This document shows, in pieces, positions 1-5,350 of a stretch of DNA of 5,564 bases; position 1 is the first letter of the stretch; every line of letters starts with the position of its first letter. The stretch is from Flavobacterium sp. GTDB taxonomy: Bacteria > Bacteroidota > Bacteroidia > Flavobacteriales > Flavobacteriaceae. The DNA is taken from positions 1 to 5,564 of the forward strand of contig JALRGZ010000245.1 in assembly GCA_023253295.1 (NCBI GenBank). The letters run 5' to 3'. The position numbers were made by a program, and so were the translations under genes. The notes beneath the pieces were generated by a model, which ran no database searches, was not told the DNA's origin, and saw nothing but the letters and a program-made list of their open reading frames with translations.

Positions 1-638
1 CTTGTAATGGTCAAGGGCAGGTAATGCGTGTGACTAATACTATTTTGGGTAGAATGCAGTCGGCTCAAACTTGTCCAAGTTGTGGTGGTTCCGGTCAAAT
101 TTTAGATAAAAAACCATCTCATACTGATGCTCAAGGAATGATTGTAGAAGACGAAACAGTTTCTATTAAAATTCCAGCAGGTGTGGTTGATGGAATGCAA
201 TTAAAAGTTTCTAACAAAGGAAACGATGCGCCAGGAAACAGTATTCCAGGTGATTTAATTGTTGCTATTGAAGAATTAGAACACGAATTCTTAAAAAGAG
301 AAGGAGAGAACCTACACTATGATTTATATGTAAGTTTCCCGGAAGCTATCCTTGGAGTATCTAAAGATATCGAAGCGATCAATGGAAAAGTAAGAATCAA
401 ATTAGAAGAAGGAATTCAATCAGGAAAAATTCTTCGATTAAAAGGAAAAGGAATTCCTAGCATCAACGGATATGGAAATGGGGATTTGTTAGTTCATGTT
501 AATGTTTGGACTCCTAAAACATTAAACAAAGAGCAAAGACAATTCTTTGAGAAAAACTTAGAAGATGATAACTTTATTCCAAGTCCTGAAAAATCAGACA
601 AGTCATTCTTTGAAAAAGTAAAAGATATGTTTTCTTAA
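1..638 (+). CDS. dnaJ: Chaperone protein DnaJ (Hsp40), C-terminal part; 5' end outside the window
   Basis: Cytosolic co-chaperone that binds unfolded clients and stimulates the DnaK ATPase. The reading frame is open from position 3, upstream of the first internal ATG at 24, so the gene begins before the window; 211 residues are visible. Numbered from the first visible residue, they contain the end of one zinc motif (CNGQG, 1-5) and a complete one (CPSCGGSG, 24-31). The two substrate-binding C-terminal beta domains follow (IPAGVVDGMQL near 57-67, LHYDLYVSF, LRLKGKGIPS). The tail ends in SFFEKVKDMFS. By spacing, the visible zinc motifs match motifs 2 and 3 of E. coli DnaJ. Where motif 4 (CxxCxGxG) should follow, the sequence reads PSHTDAQG (38-45), with both cysteines absent. 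The J-domain and G/F region are not visible. A terminator follows the stop codon. Identity is secure; the zinc interpretation is inference. Confidence 0.96.
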   Translation, partial: CNGQGQVMRVTNTILGRMQSAQTCPSCGGSGQILDKKPSHTDAQGMIVEDETVSIKIPAGVVDGMQLKVSNKGNDAPGNSIPGDLIVAIEELEHEFLKREGENLHYDLYVSFPEAILGVSKDIEAINGKVRIKLEEGIQSGKILRLKGKGIPSINGYGNGDLLVHVNVWTPKTLNKEQRQFFEKNLEDDNFIPSPEKSDKSFFEKVKDMFS

Positions 639-669
639 TCTTTTTAGGGAATTCAAAATCAATATTTGC

Positions 670-700
670 AACCCATTCGCCGCGGCGAATGGGTTTTTTT
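670..700 (+). terminator. Rho-independent terminator after dnaJ
   Basis: A perfect inverted repeat, AACCCATTCGC (670-680) against GCGAATGGGTT (685-695), forms an 11-bp stem with a 4-nt CGCG loop. It runs directly into seven T residues (694-700). It lies 31 nt past the dnaJ stop codon, and its GC content stands out from the AT-rich surroundings. It should end dnaJ transcription and separate it from the ABC exporter genes. There is no matching A-tract on the left side, so a bidirectional role is not indicated. Confidence 0.93.
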
Positions 701-751
701 ATGATACAATTATCAACTATTTCGCTAGTAATTATTTACTTTTACAGCCGC

Positions 752-768
752 TAGGTTAAAATAACCTA
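752..768. promoter_or_regulatory. Short inverted repeat upstream of the ABC exporter, possible operator
   Basis: TAGGTTA (752-758) and TAACCTA (762-768) form a perfect 7-bp inverted repeat around AAA, 28 nt before the ATG at 797. Since a terminator closes dnaJ, the exporter needs a promoter between 701 and 796. The only partial match to the Bacteroidota -7 box I see there is TACTTTTA at 737-744, one base off TAnnTTTG and without a convincing -33 element. The repeat could be an operator or a small leader hairpin; no T-tract follows it, so it is not a terminator. Chance occurrence in AT-rich DNA is possible. Confidence 0.3.
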
Positions 769-796
769 ATTGGAGAGCAAAATTCAAAAAATCAGC

Positions 797-1723
797 ATGA
801 GTACTTTATTAGAAGTCAATAAGATAGTTAAGCAATATGGAGATTACGTAGCGCTTAACGAAGTTTCTTTGTCTGTTCCTAAAGGCAGTATTTATGGGCT
901 TTTAGGGCCTAACGGTGCCGGAAAAACTTCCCTTATTCGTATCATTAACCAAATTACCATGCCGGATAGTGGACAAGTTATCTTGGATGGTGAAAAATTA
1001 CAACCCAAACACGTACAGCATATCGGTTATTTGCCGGAGGAAAGAGGTTTGTACCAAAGTATGAAAGTGGGTGAGCAATGTTTGTATTTGGCTCAAATGA
1101 AAGGTTTGTCTAAGGCTGAAGCCAAAAAACAATTAGACTATTGGTTTGATCGCTTAGGAATTCAAGGTTGGTGGAACAAAAAAATCCAGGAACTTTCTAA
1201 GGGAATGGCACAGAAAATCCAATTTGTAGTTTGTGTATTGCACCAACCTAAATTGTTGATTTTTGATGAGCCTTTTTCTGGTTTTGATCCGGTAAATGCT
1301 AATATTATCAAAGACGAAATTTTAGCGCTGAAAGAACAAGGTGCGACTATTATATTTTCGACGCACCGAATGGAAAGTGTAGAGGAATTATGCGACCATA
1401 TCGCTTTGATTCATAAATCGAATAAGTTAATCGAAGGAAAACTGGAAGATGTTAAAAGACAGCATAAATCCAATAGTTATGAAGTAGGTATTTTGACTGA
1501 AAATGTGGAGGGGTTAATGTATGAAATTACCCAAAAGTTTACAGTGAGTCCGGCTAATTTCAAATCTTTGAATAACGAATTAAAGTTGGAAATTCAAATT
1601 GGAAATGCGCTTCCCAATGAATTATTAAATCTTATCACACAACGAGGACAAGTCACTCATTTTGTAGAAAAAATTCCGAGTGTACATGATATTTTTATTC
1701 AAACGGTTTCGGGTAAAAATTAA
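797..1723 (+). CDS. ABC transporter ATP-binding protein, NatA-like (ABC-2 exporter)
   Basis: Cytoplasmic nucleotide-binding subunit of an ABC-2 type exporter; it should bind ATP as a dimer and power the membrane subunit encoded next. The 308-residue protein has Walker A GPNGAGKT (37-44), the GYLPEERGLY segment typical of NatA-like ATPases (77-86), and a divergent signature LSKGM (133-137) in place of LSGGQ. Walker B is LLIFDEP (153-159), with D157 and the catalytic E158. The D-loop is SGFDP (161-165) and the switch histidine is H190. About 100 residues after the ATPase core resemble the DUF4162-type C-terminal domain of this family. I chose ATG 797: an in-frame TTG at 770 would add nine residues with no ATPase-fold content and would overlap the inverted repeat region. 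The substrate is unknown; B. subtilis NatAB exports sodium, but that role cannot be carried over to this pair. Confidence 0.92.
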   Translation: MSTLLEVNKIVKQYGDYVALNEVSLSVPKGSIYGLLGPNGAGKTSLIRIINQITMPDSGQVILDGEKLQPKHVQHIGYLPEERGLYQSMKVGEQCLYLAQMKGLSKAEAKKQLDYWFDRLGIQGWWNKKIQELSKGMAQKIQFVVCVLHQPKLLIFDEPFSGFDPVNANIIKDEILALKEQGATIIFSTHRMESVEELCDHIALIHKSNKLIEGKLEDVKRQHKSNSYEVGILTENVEGLMYEITQKFTVSPANFKSLNNELKLEIQIGNALPNELLNLITQRGQVTHFVEKIPSVHDIFIQTVSGKN

Positions 1724-1776
1724 TTTTAGAGATAAAATCTAAAATCAACAATCTGAAATCTAAAAATTTAAAATCT
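1723..1776. repeat. Heptad repeat array filling the gap between the ATPase and permease genes
   Basis: The 57-nt gap is largely a degenerate 7-bp tandem repeat with consensus AAAATCT. Units are AAAATCT (1734-1740), AAAATCA, ACAATCT, GAAATCT, AAAAATT and, after a one-base slip, AAAATCT (1770-1776). The unit is preceded by one copy in opposite orientation: ATTTTAGA (1723-1730) is the exact reverse complement of TCTAAAAT (1738-1745), allowing an 8-bp AT-only hairpin with a 7-nt loop. The array stops 4 nt before the permease ATG. No T-tract or GC-rich stem suggests termination, so read-through between the two genes is expected. The function is unknown. Confidence 0.7.
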
Positions 1777-1780
1777 AACA

Positions 1781-3097
1781 ATGAGTATTATATCACTGAT
1801 TATAAAAAGAGAGTTTTTTGCCAAAGTGCGCAATAAATCTTTCATTGTAATGACTTTTTTAAGTCCGTTATTATTTGTGGGAATAGCGGTATTTGTGGCT
1901 TATTTAAGTTCTATGAAAGCCGATGTAAAACGTGTGGCTATCCATGATGAAACCGGTTTATTTGTTCATGATTTTTTGGCTCAAAATAGCGATGATAACG
2001 AGTATAAATACTTGGATTTATCCAAAATTGATAGCCAATTTTTGAAAGATAGCGTTGCTAATAATGGTTACGAAGGTATTTTGTTTATTCCAAAAACGGA
2101 AGATGTAAAAGCATTAGAAAATAAAATCGAATTTATTTCCAATGCCAGTCCGAGTATTTCTTTTATCGAAAACACTCAGGATGTTATTGCTCAAAAATTG
2201 ACCAAAATCAATTTAGAAAAAGCACATTTGGATACTGTAGCTATTAAAAATGCTCAGGCTAATGTAATAGTTAATATCGCTAAAACTTCGGGAGAACAAG
2301 GGTTAAAAGGATTAAATGAGGCTAAAATAGCTATCGGAGGTGCTTTTGGCTATTTGATTATGATGTTCATCATTATTTATGGAAATATGGTGATGCGCTC
2401 TGTAATTGAGGAGAAAACGAACCGTATTATTGAAATTATCATTTCTTCGGTAAAACCTTTTCAGTTGATGATTGGCAAGATTATTGGAACTTCACTGGCA
2501 GGAATTTTGCAGTTCTGCATCTGGGTAGTCATAGGGCTTTCCTTATTGTTTGCGAGTTCAGCATTTTTAGGAGTGAATGTTGGTTCGGCGGGACATTTAG
2601 CACCGGCAATGATGGAGCATTCTCAGACTGAATTTGCAAGTTCAGCACAGGTAATTATTAGAGAATTATGGAATTTGCCTATTGCCGGTATTTTGCTTGG
2701 TTTTGTGGTCTATTTTATTGGAGGATACTTTTTGTATAGTTCGTTTTACGCAGCTATTGGTGCAGCAGTAGACAATCAAACTGATTCACAGCAGTTTCTT
2801 TTGCCGGTAATCATGCCATTGATGCTGAGTGTGTATGTTGGTTTTTTTAGTGTGGTAAACGATCCTCATAGTAGTATTGCGGTAGCTTTCTCAATGATTC
2901 CGCTTACCTCACCAATTGTGATGTTAATGCGAATTCCTTTTGGTGTTCCGGTTTGGCAAATTGGGGTTTCTATTCTGTTGTTATTTGGAACCTTTTTATT
3001 GGTAGTATGGTTTGCTGCCAAAATTTACCGGGTGGGGATTTTAATGTATGGTAAAAAACCAACCTGGAAGGAATTATTCCGATGGTTAAAATATTGA
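1781..3097 (+). CDS. ABC-2 type exporter membrane subunit, NatB-like permease
   Basis: Inner-membrane subunit of 438 residues, expected to form the export channel with the ATPase encoded just upstream. A positively charged start (IIKREFFAKVRNKS) leads into the first membrane segment at about 21-43. A soluble domain of roughly 140 residues (45-183) follows, which for this family is expected outside the cytoplasm. Further hydrophobic segments lie at about 185-206, 233-260, 301-323, 338-358, 365-385 and 392-413. The stretch EEKTNRIIEIIISSVKP (210-226) between segments two and three is a hallmark of ABC-2/NatB-type permeases and probably contacts the ATPase. The protein ends with a charged cytoplasmic tail (YGKKPTWKELFRWLKY). 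I see no truncation. Pairing is supported by gene order and the 57-nt gap; the substrate is not evident. Confidence 0.9.
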   Translation: MSIISLIIKREFFAKVRNKSFIVMTFLSPLLFVGIAVFVAYLSSMKADVKRVAIHDETGLFVHDFLAQNSDDNEYKYLDLSKIDSQFLKDSVANNGYEGILFIPKTEDVKALENKIEFISNASPSISFIENTQDVIAQKLTKINLEKAHLDTVAIKNAQANVIVNIAKTSGEQGLKGLNEAKIAIGGAFGYLIMMFIIIYGNMVMRSVIEEKTNRIIEIIISSVKPFQLMIGKIIGTSLAGILQFCIWVVIGLSLLFASSAFLGVNVGSAGHLAPAMMEHSQTEFASSAQVIIRELWNLPIAGILLGFVVYFIGGYFLYSSFYAAIGAAVDNQTDSQQFLLPVIMPLMLSVYVGFFSVVNDPHSSIAVAFSMIPLTSPIVMLMRIPFGVPVWQIGVSILLLFGTFLLVVWFAAKIYRVGILMYGKKPTWKELFRWLKY

Positions 3098-3113
3098 TAA
3101 AAAAGAATTAGCC

Positions 3114-3144
3114 TTAGGCAAAGCTTAAAATCTTTGTAACTTTG
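3114..3144 (+). promoter_or_regulatory. Bacteroidota-type promoter for the sigma-54 response regulator
   Basis: TAACTTTG (3137-3144) matches the Bacteroidota primary-sigma -7 box TAnnTTTG exactly. TTAG (3114-3117), 19 nt upstream, is a one-mismatch version of the -33 TTTG element. Transcription would start near 3150, giving a short AT-rich leader before ATG 3173. A small inverted repeat, CAAAG (3119-3123) with CTTTG (3132-3136), and the palindrome GCCTTAGGC (3111-3119) overlap the promoter and could be operator elements. The promoter implies that the regulator is transcribed independently of the exporter genes. Confidence 0.6.
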
Positions 3145-3172
3145 GAATTATAGTTTCAAAATAAATAAAATT

Positions 3173-4336
3173 ATGCCCAAAATATTAATTATCGAAGACG
3201 AATCAGCTATTCGAAGAGTACTTACAAGAATCCTTAGCGAGGAGAATGATAGTTATGAAGTAGAGGAAGCTGAAGATGGTGTTTCGGGTTACGAAAAAAT
3301 TAAAAATAACGATTACGACTTGGTTCTATGTGATATTAAGATGCCAAAAATGGATGGTGTCGAATTGCTTGAAGAAGTCAAAAAAATAAAGCCGGAAATT
3401 CCAATGGTTATGATTTCAGGTCATGGCGATATGGAAACGGCTATTCAGGCGATGCGTTTAGGGGCGTTTGATTATATTTCAAAACCGCCGGATTTGAATC
3501 GTTTGTTAAATACGGTTCGCAATGCTTTAGATAGAAAACAACTGGTAGTTGAAAATAAAATTCTAAAGAAAAAAGTGAGCAAAAACTACGAGATGATTGG
3601 GGAGAGCGAAGCTATTAATCATATCAAAATGATGATTGATAAGGTGGCGCAAACCGAAGCCCGAGTTCTCGTGACTGGTCCTAACGGAACAGGAAAAGAG
3701 TTAGTGGCGCATCAATTGCATGAAAAGAGTGAGCGTGCCGCTTTTCCTTTGATCGAAGTAAACTGTGCTGCGATTCCGTCTGAATTGATAGAGAGTGAAT
3801 TGTTTGGTCACGTAAAAGGAGCTTTTACATCGGCGGTAAAAGACCGTGCCGGTAAATTTGAAGCCGCTGACAAAGGAACTATTTTCCTGGATGAAATTGG
3901 AGATATGAGTCTTTCGGCTCAGGCCAAAGTATTACGTGCATTGCAGGAAAATATCATTACCAGAGTGGGTGCCGATAAAGACATTAAAGTAGATGTGCGT
4001 GTGGTAGCGGCAACCAACAAAGATTTGAAAAAAGAAATTGAAGAAGGTCGTTTCAGAGAAGATTTGTATCACCGATTGGCAGTTATTTTAATTAAAGTGC
4101 CTTCATTGAATGATAGACGCGAAGACATTCCGTTATTGGTAAGTCATTTTGCTGAAAAAATTGCTTCGGAACAAGGAACTGCCGTTAAGAAATTCTCCGA
4201 TGAAGCGATTAAATTATTACAGGCTTACGATTGGACGGGAAATATTCGTGAATTGCGTAACGTGGTAGAGCGTTTGATTATTCTTGGCGGAAGCCAAATA
4301 TCTGAAAATGATGTAAAACTTTTTGCATCTAAATAA
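3173..4336 (+). CDS. NtrC-family sigma-54-type response regulator lacking a DNA-binding domain
   Basis: Two-component response regulator of 387 residues: an N-terminal receiver joined by a helical linker to an AAA+ ATPase of the kind that remodels sigma-54 RNA polymerase. Receiver (about 1-118): acidic pocket E8/D9, phosphoacceptor D54, switch residue S82, conserved K104 followed by PP. AAA+ (about 140-370): Walker A GPNGTGKE (169-176), sigma-54 contact loop GAFTSA (216-221, family consensus GAFTGA), Walker B IFLDEIGD (237-244), arginine-finger region REDLYHRL (295-302), and sensor II segment WTGNIRELRN (354-363; usual form WPGNVRELRN). The protein ends 24 residues later, whereas typical NtrC proteins run to about 450-480 residues with a Fis-type helix-turn-helix. 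No such domain follows in any frame before the next gene. A histidine kinase is not encoded nearby. Family is certain; partner and target genes are unknown. Confidence 0.93.
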   Translation: MPKILIIEDESAIRRVLTRILSEENDSYEVEEAEDGVSGYEKIKNNDYDLVLCDIKMPKMDGVELLEEVKKIKPEIPMVMISGHGDMETAIQAMRLGAFDYISKPPDLNRLLNTVRNALDRKQLVVENKILKKKVSKNYEMIGESEAINHIKMMIDKVAQTEARVLVTGPNGTGKELVAHQLHEKSERAAFPLIEVNCAAIPSELIESELFGHVKGAFTSAVKDRAGKFEAADKGTIFLDEIGDMSLSAQAKVLRALQENIITRVGADKDIKVDVRVVAATNKDLKKEIEEGRFREDLYHRLAVILIKVPSLNDRREDIPLLVSHFAEKIASEQGTAVKKFSDEAIKLLQAYDWTGNIRELRNVVERLIILGGSQISENDVKLFASK

Positions 4337-4338
4337 AA

Positions 4339-4402
4339 GTTAAAGGTTAAGTGTTATAGGTTAGAAGTATAACCTTATAACTCATAACCCATAACTCATA
4401 AC
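4339..4402. repeat. Mirror-arranged heptad repeat array between the response regulator and the DEAD-like gene
   Basis: The 73-nt gap is built from 7-bp units in two orientations. The left arm has four units beginning GTTA: GTTAAAG (4339), GTTAAGT (4346), GTTATAG (4353), GTTAGAA (4360). The right arm has units ending TAAC: GTATAAC (4367), then after a one-base slip TTATAAC (4375), TCATAAC (4382), CCATAAC (4389), TCATAAC (4396). The arms can pair: GTTATAGGTTA (4353-4363) is complementary to 4370-4381 apart from one bulged T, with a 6-nt loop. No T-tract follows, so it is not a standard terminator. The unit sequence differs from the array at 1723-1776, but the 7-bp period, opposite-facing arms and position just before an ATG are shared. 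Confidence 0.75.
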
Positions 4403-4409
4403 TATAAAT

Positions 4410-5087
4410 ATGAAACTAAAAAAAATAAACGAAAAGTTACAACTAGGATTAGTTGAAAACGGATTAACCGAAGCAAATGAAGTACAAAAAGAAACTTTTT
4501 CAACCTTAAAAAGTGGTGCTGATTGTGTGGTTTTTGCACCTAAAGGAAGTGGAAAAACGACAACAATTGTACTAAATGTGATTCAGAAGTTAGCGGGCAG
4601 CAATGAAGAATCGCCACGTGCTTTGATTATGGTGGAAGACAAGGCTAAGGTTTTGGAAATGGAGGAACTTTTCGAAAAATACGGAAAACATACCACTTTA
4701 GAAGTCTATGGCGTTCACGATAAAGGCGACATGGATTATGATAAAAACTATGTTTCTACCGGAATTGACGTTTTAATTGGTACGCCGACTAAGTTAAGCG
4801 ATATGTTTTCAACAGCGGGATATAATGTGAACCGTTTGAAAATGTTTATCATTGATGATGCGGATGCATTGTTGCGCGCGCGTCATGAAACGAAAATCAT
4901 GCGTATTTCCGACAGTATTGCTAAAACGCAACGTATTATTTTTTCGGACTTATACACAGAAAGAGTAGCGATATTGACCGATAAAATGTTAATCGAACCT
5001 TACGAATTTGACTTTGAAGAAGAAGAGGAAGAAGATGATGATTTTGAAGAAGAAGAAGAAGGAGACGAAGAAAATGGAAATAACTAA
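4410..5087 (+). CDS. DEAD-box helicase-like protein with only the first RecA domain and an acidic tail
   Basis: A 225-residue protein resembling RecA domain 1 of DEAD-box RNA helicases. Visible are a Q-motif-like start (G18...A22..VQ26), motif I APKGSGKT (43-50), a poor motif Ia (ALIMVEDKAKVLEM, 71-84, instead of PTRELA), motif Ib TPTKL (125-129, usual TPGRL), motif II DDAD (149-152, instead of DEAD) and SDL (179-181) where SAT is normal. The second RecA domain with motifs IV-VI, present in full-length helicases of about 370 residues or more, is missing. The protein instead ends in an acidic tail: 18 of residues 201-221 are D or E. The Walker A is intact, so nucleotide binding is plausible, but unwinding by the protein alone is not. 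The start is ATG 4410, after the heptad array. A DUF2007-type gene follows after 11 nt. Function unknown; an accessory RNA or nucleotide-binding protein is one guess. Confidence 0.82.
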   Translation: MKLKKINEKLQLGLVENGLTEANEVQKETFSTLKSGADCVVFAPKGSGKTTTIVLNVIQKLAGSNEESPRALIMVEDKAKVLEMEELFEKYGKHTTLEVYGVHDKGDMDYDKNYVSTGIDVLIGTPTKLSDMFSTAGYNVNRLKMFIIDDADALLRARHETKIMRISDSIAKTQRIIFSDLYTERVAILTDKMLIEPYEFDFEEEEEEDDDFEEEEEGDEENGNN

Positions 5088-5098
5088 ATAAAAGCAAG

Positions 5099-5317
5099 AT
5101 GGGATTAATGAAAGTATTTTCGGGGAGTGAAGTTTTGGCTTTGGCTTTGAAAGAAAAAATAGAAGCTATAGGTGTCGATGTATTGATGAAAGACAATATT
5201 CAATCGGCGCGATTAGCGGGCTTTGGGAGTATGGGATCGGCAGTGGAGTTATTTATTCAGGAAACTGATTTGGCTAAAGCCAATCCTGTTATTGAAGAAT
5301 TTAGGCTGAATATTTAA
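5099..5317 (+). CDS. DUF2007-type small protein (putative signal-transducing family)
   Basis: A 72-residue soluble protein without signal peptide or membrane segment. KVFSGSEVLALALKEKIEAIG near the start, a central SARLAGFG and the later VELFIQETDLAKANPVIEEF follow the beta-alpha-beta-beta-alpha pattern I associate with DUF2007 proteins, a ferredoxin-like fold whose biochemical role is unproven. It begins 11 nt after the stop codon of the DEAD-like gene with no promoter between them, so the two are probably one transcript. Translation could start at ATG 5099 or the in-frame ATG 5108 three codons on; the first is kept as the longer form, though many family members begin close to KVFSG. Family assignment comes from recognised pattern only. 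Confidence 0.75.
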   Translation: MGLMKVFSGSEVLALALKEKIEAIGVDVLMKDNIQSARLAGFGSMGSAVELFIQETDLAKANPVIEEFRLNI

Positions 5318-5330
5318 ATTCGTATATTTG
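5301..5330 (+). promoter_or_regulatory. Bacteroidota-type promoter for the small gene at the window end
   Basis: TATATTTG (5323-5330) fits TAnnTTTG exactly, and TTAG (5301-5304), 18 nt upstream, sits where the -33 TTTG element is expected. The -33 part lies inside the last codons of the DUF2007 gene. Transcription would begin near 5337, leaving a leader of about 14 nt before ATG 5351. The hexamer TTAGGC at 5301-5306 is also present at the -33 position of the promoter at 3114-3144. Confidence 0.55.
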
Positions 5331-5350
5331 TTGTTCTAATAATTCTACTG

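Noticed and set aside
24..26. ATG at 24 as a start for the DnaJ-like gene.
   Set aside because: The frame is open upstream and codes for the end of a zinc motif (CNGQG), so this methionine is internal and the gene is cut by the window edge.
770..796. TTG start at 770 for the ABC ATPase, adding nine residues.
   Set aside because: The extra residues do not fit the ATPase fold, ATG 797 starts right at the conserved N-terminal strand, and TTG starts are uncommon in this type of genome.
639..3172. Sigma-54 promoters (TGGCAC-N5-TTGC type) near the activator gene or the exporter.
   Set aside because: I read the intergenic gaps and found no convincing match; the only TGGC-like string noticed (near 2474) lies inside the permease gene and lacks the downstream GC element.
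4339..4402. Tandem repeats considered as a CRISPR array.
   Set aside because: The units are 7 bp without spacers, and there are no cas genes nearby; the unit length and contiguous arrangement exclude CRISPR.
5010..5072. The GAA-rich run as a phase-variable microsatellite.
   Set aside because: The run mixes GAA, GAG, GAT, GAC and TTT codons and keeps one reading frame, so it looks like an encoded acidic tail rather than a pure repeat prone to slippage.
4936..5196. An 86-codon open frame on the minus strand, rich in leucine and serine.
   Set aside because: It is the antisense shadow of the GAA/GAT-rich acidic tail of the DEAD-like gene: reverse-complemented Glu codons read as Leu/Phe/Ser. It spans two real genes and has no family likeness.
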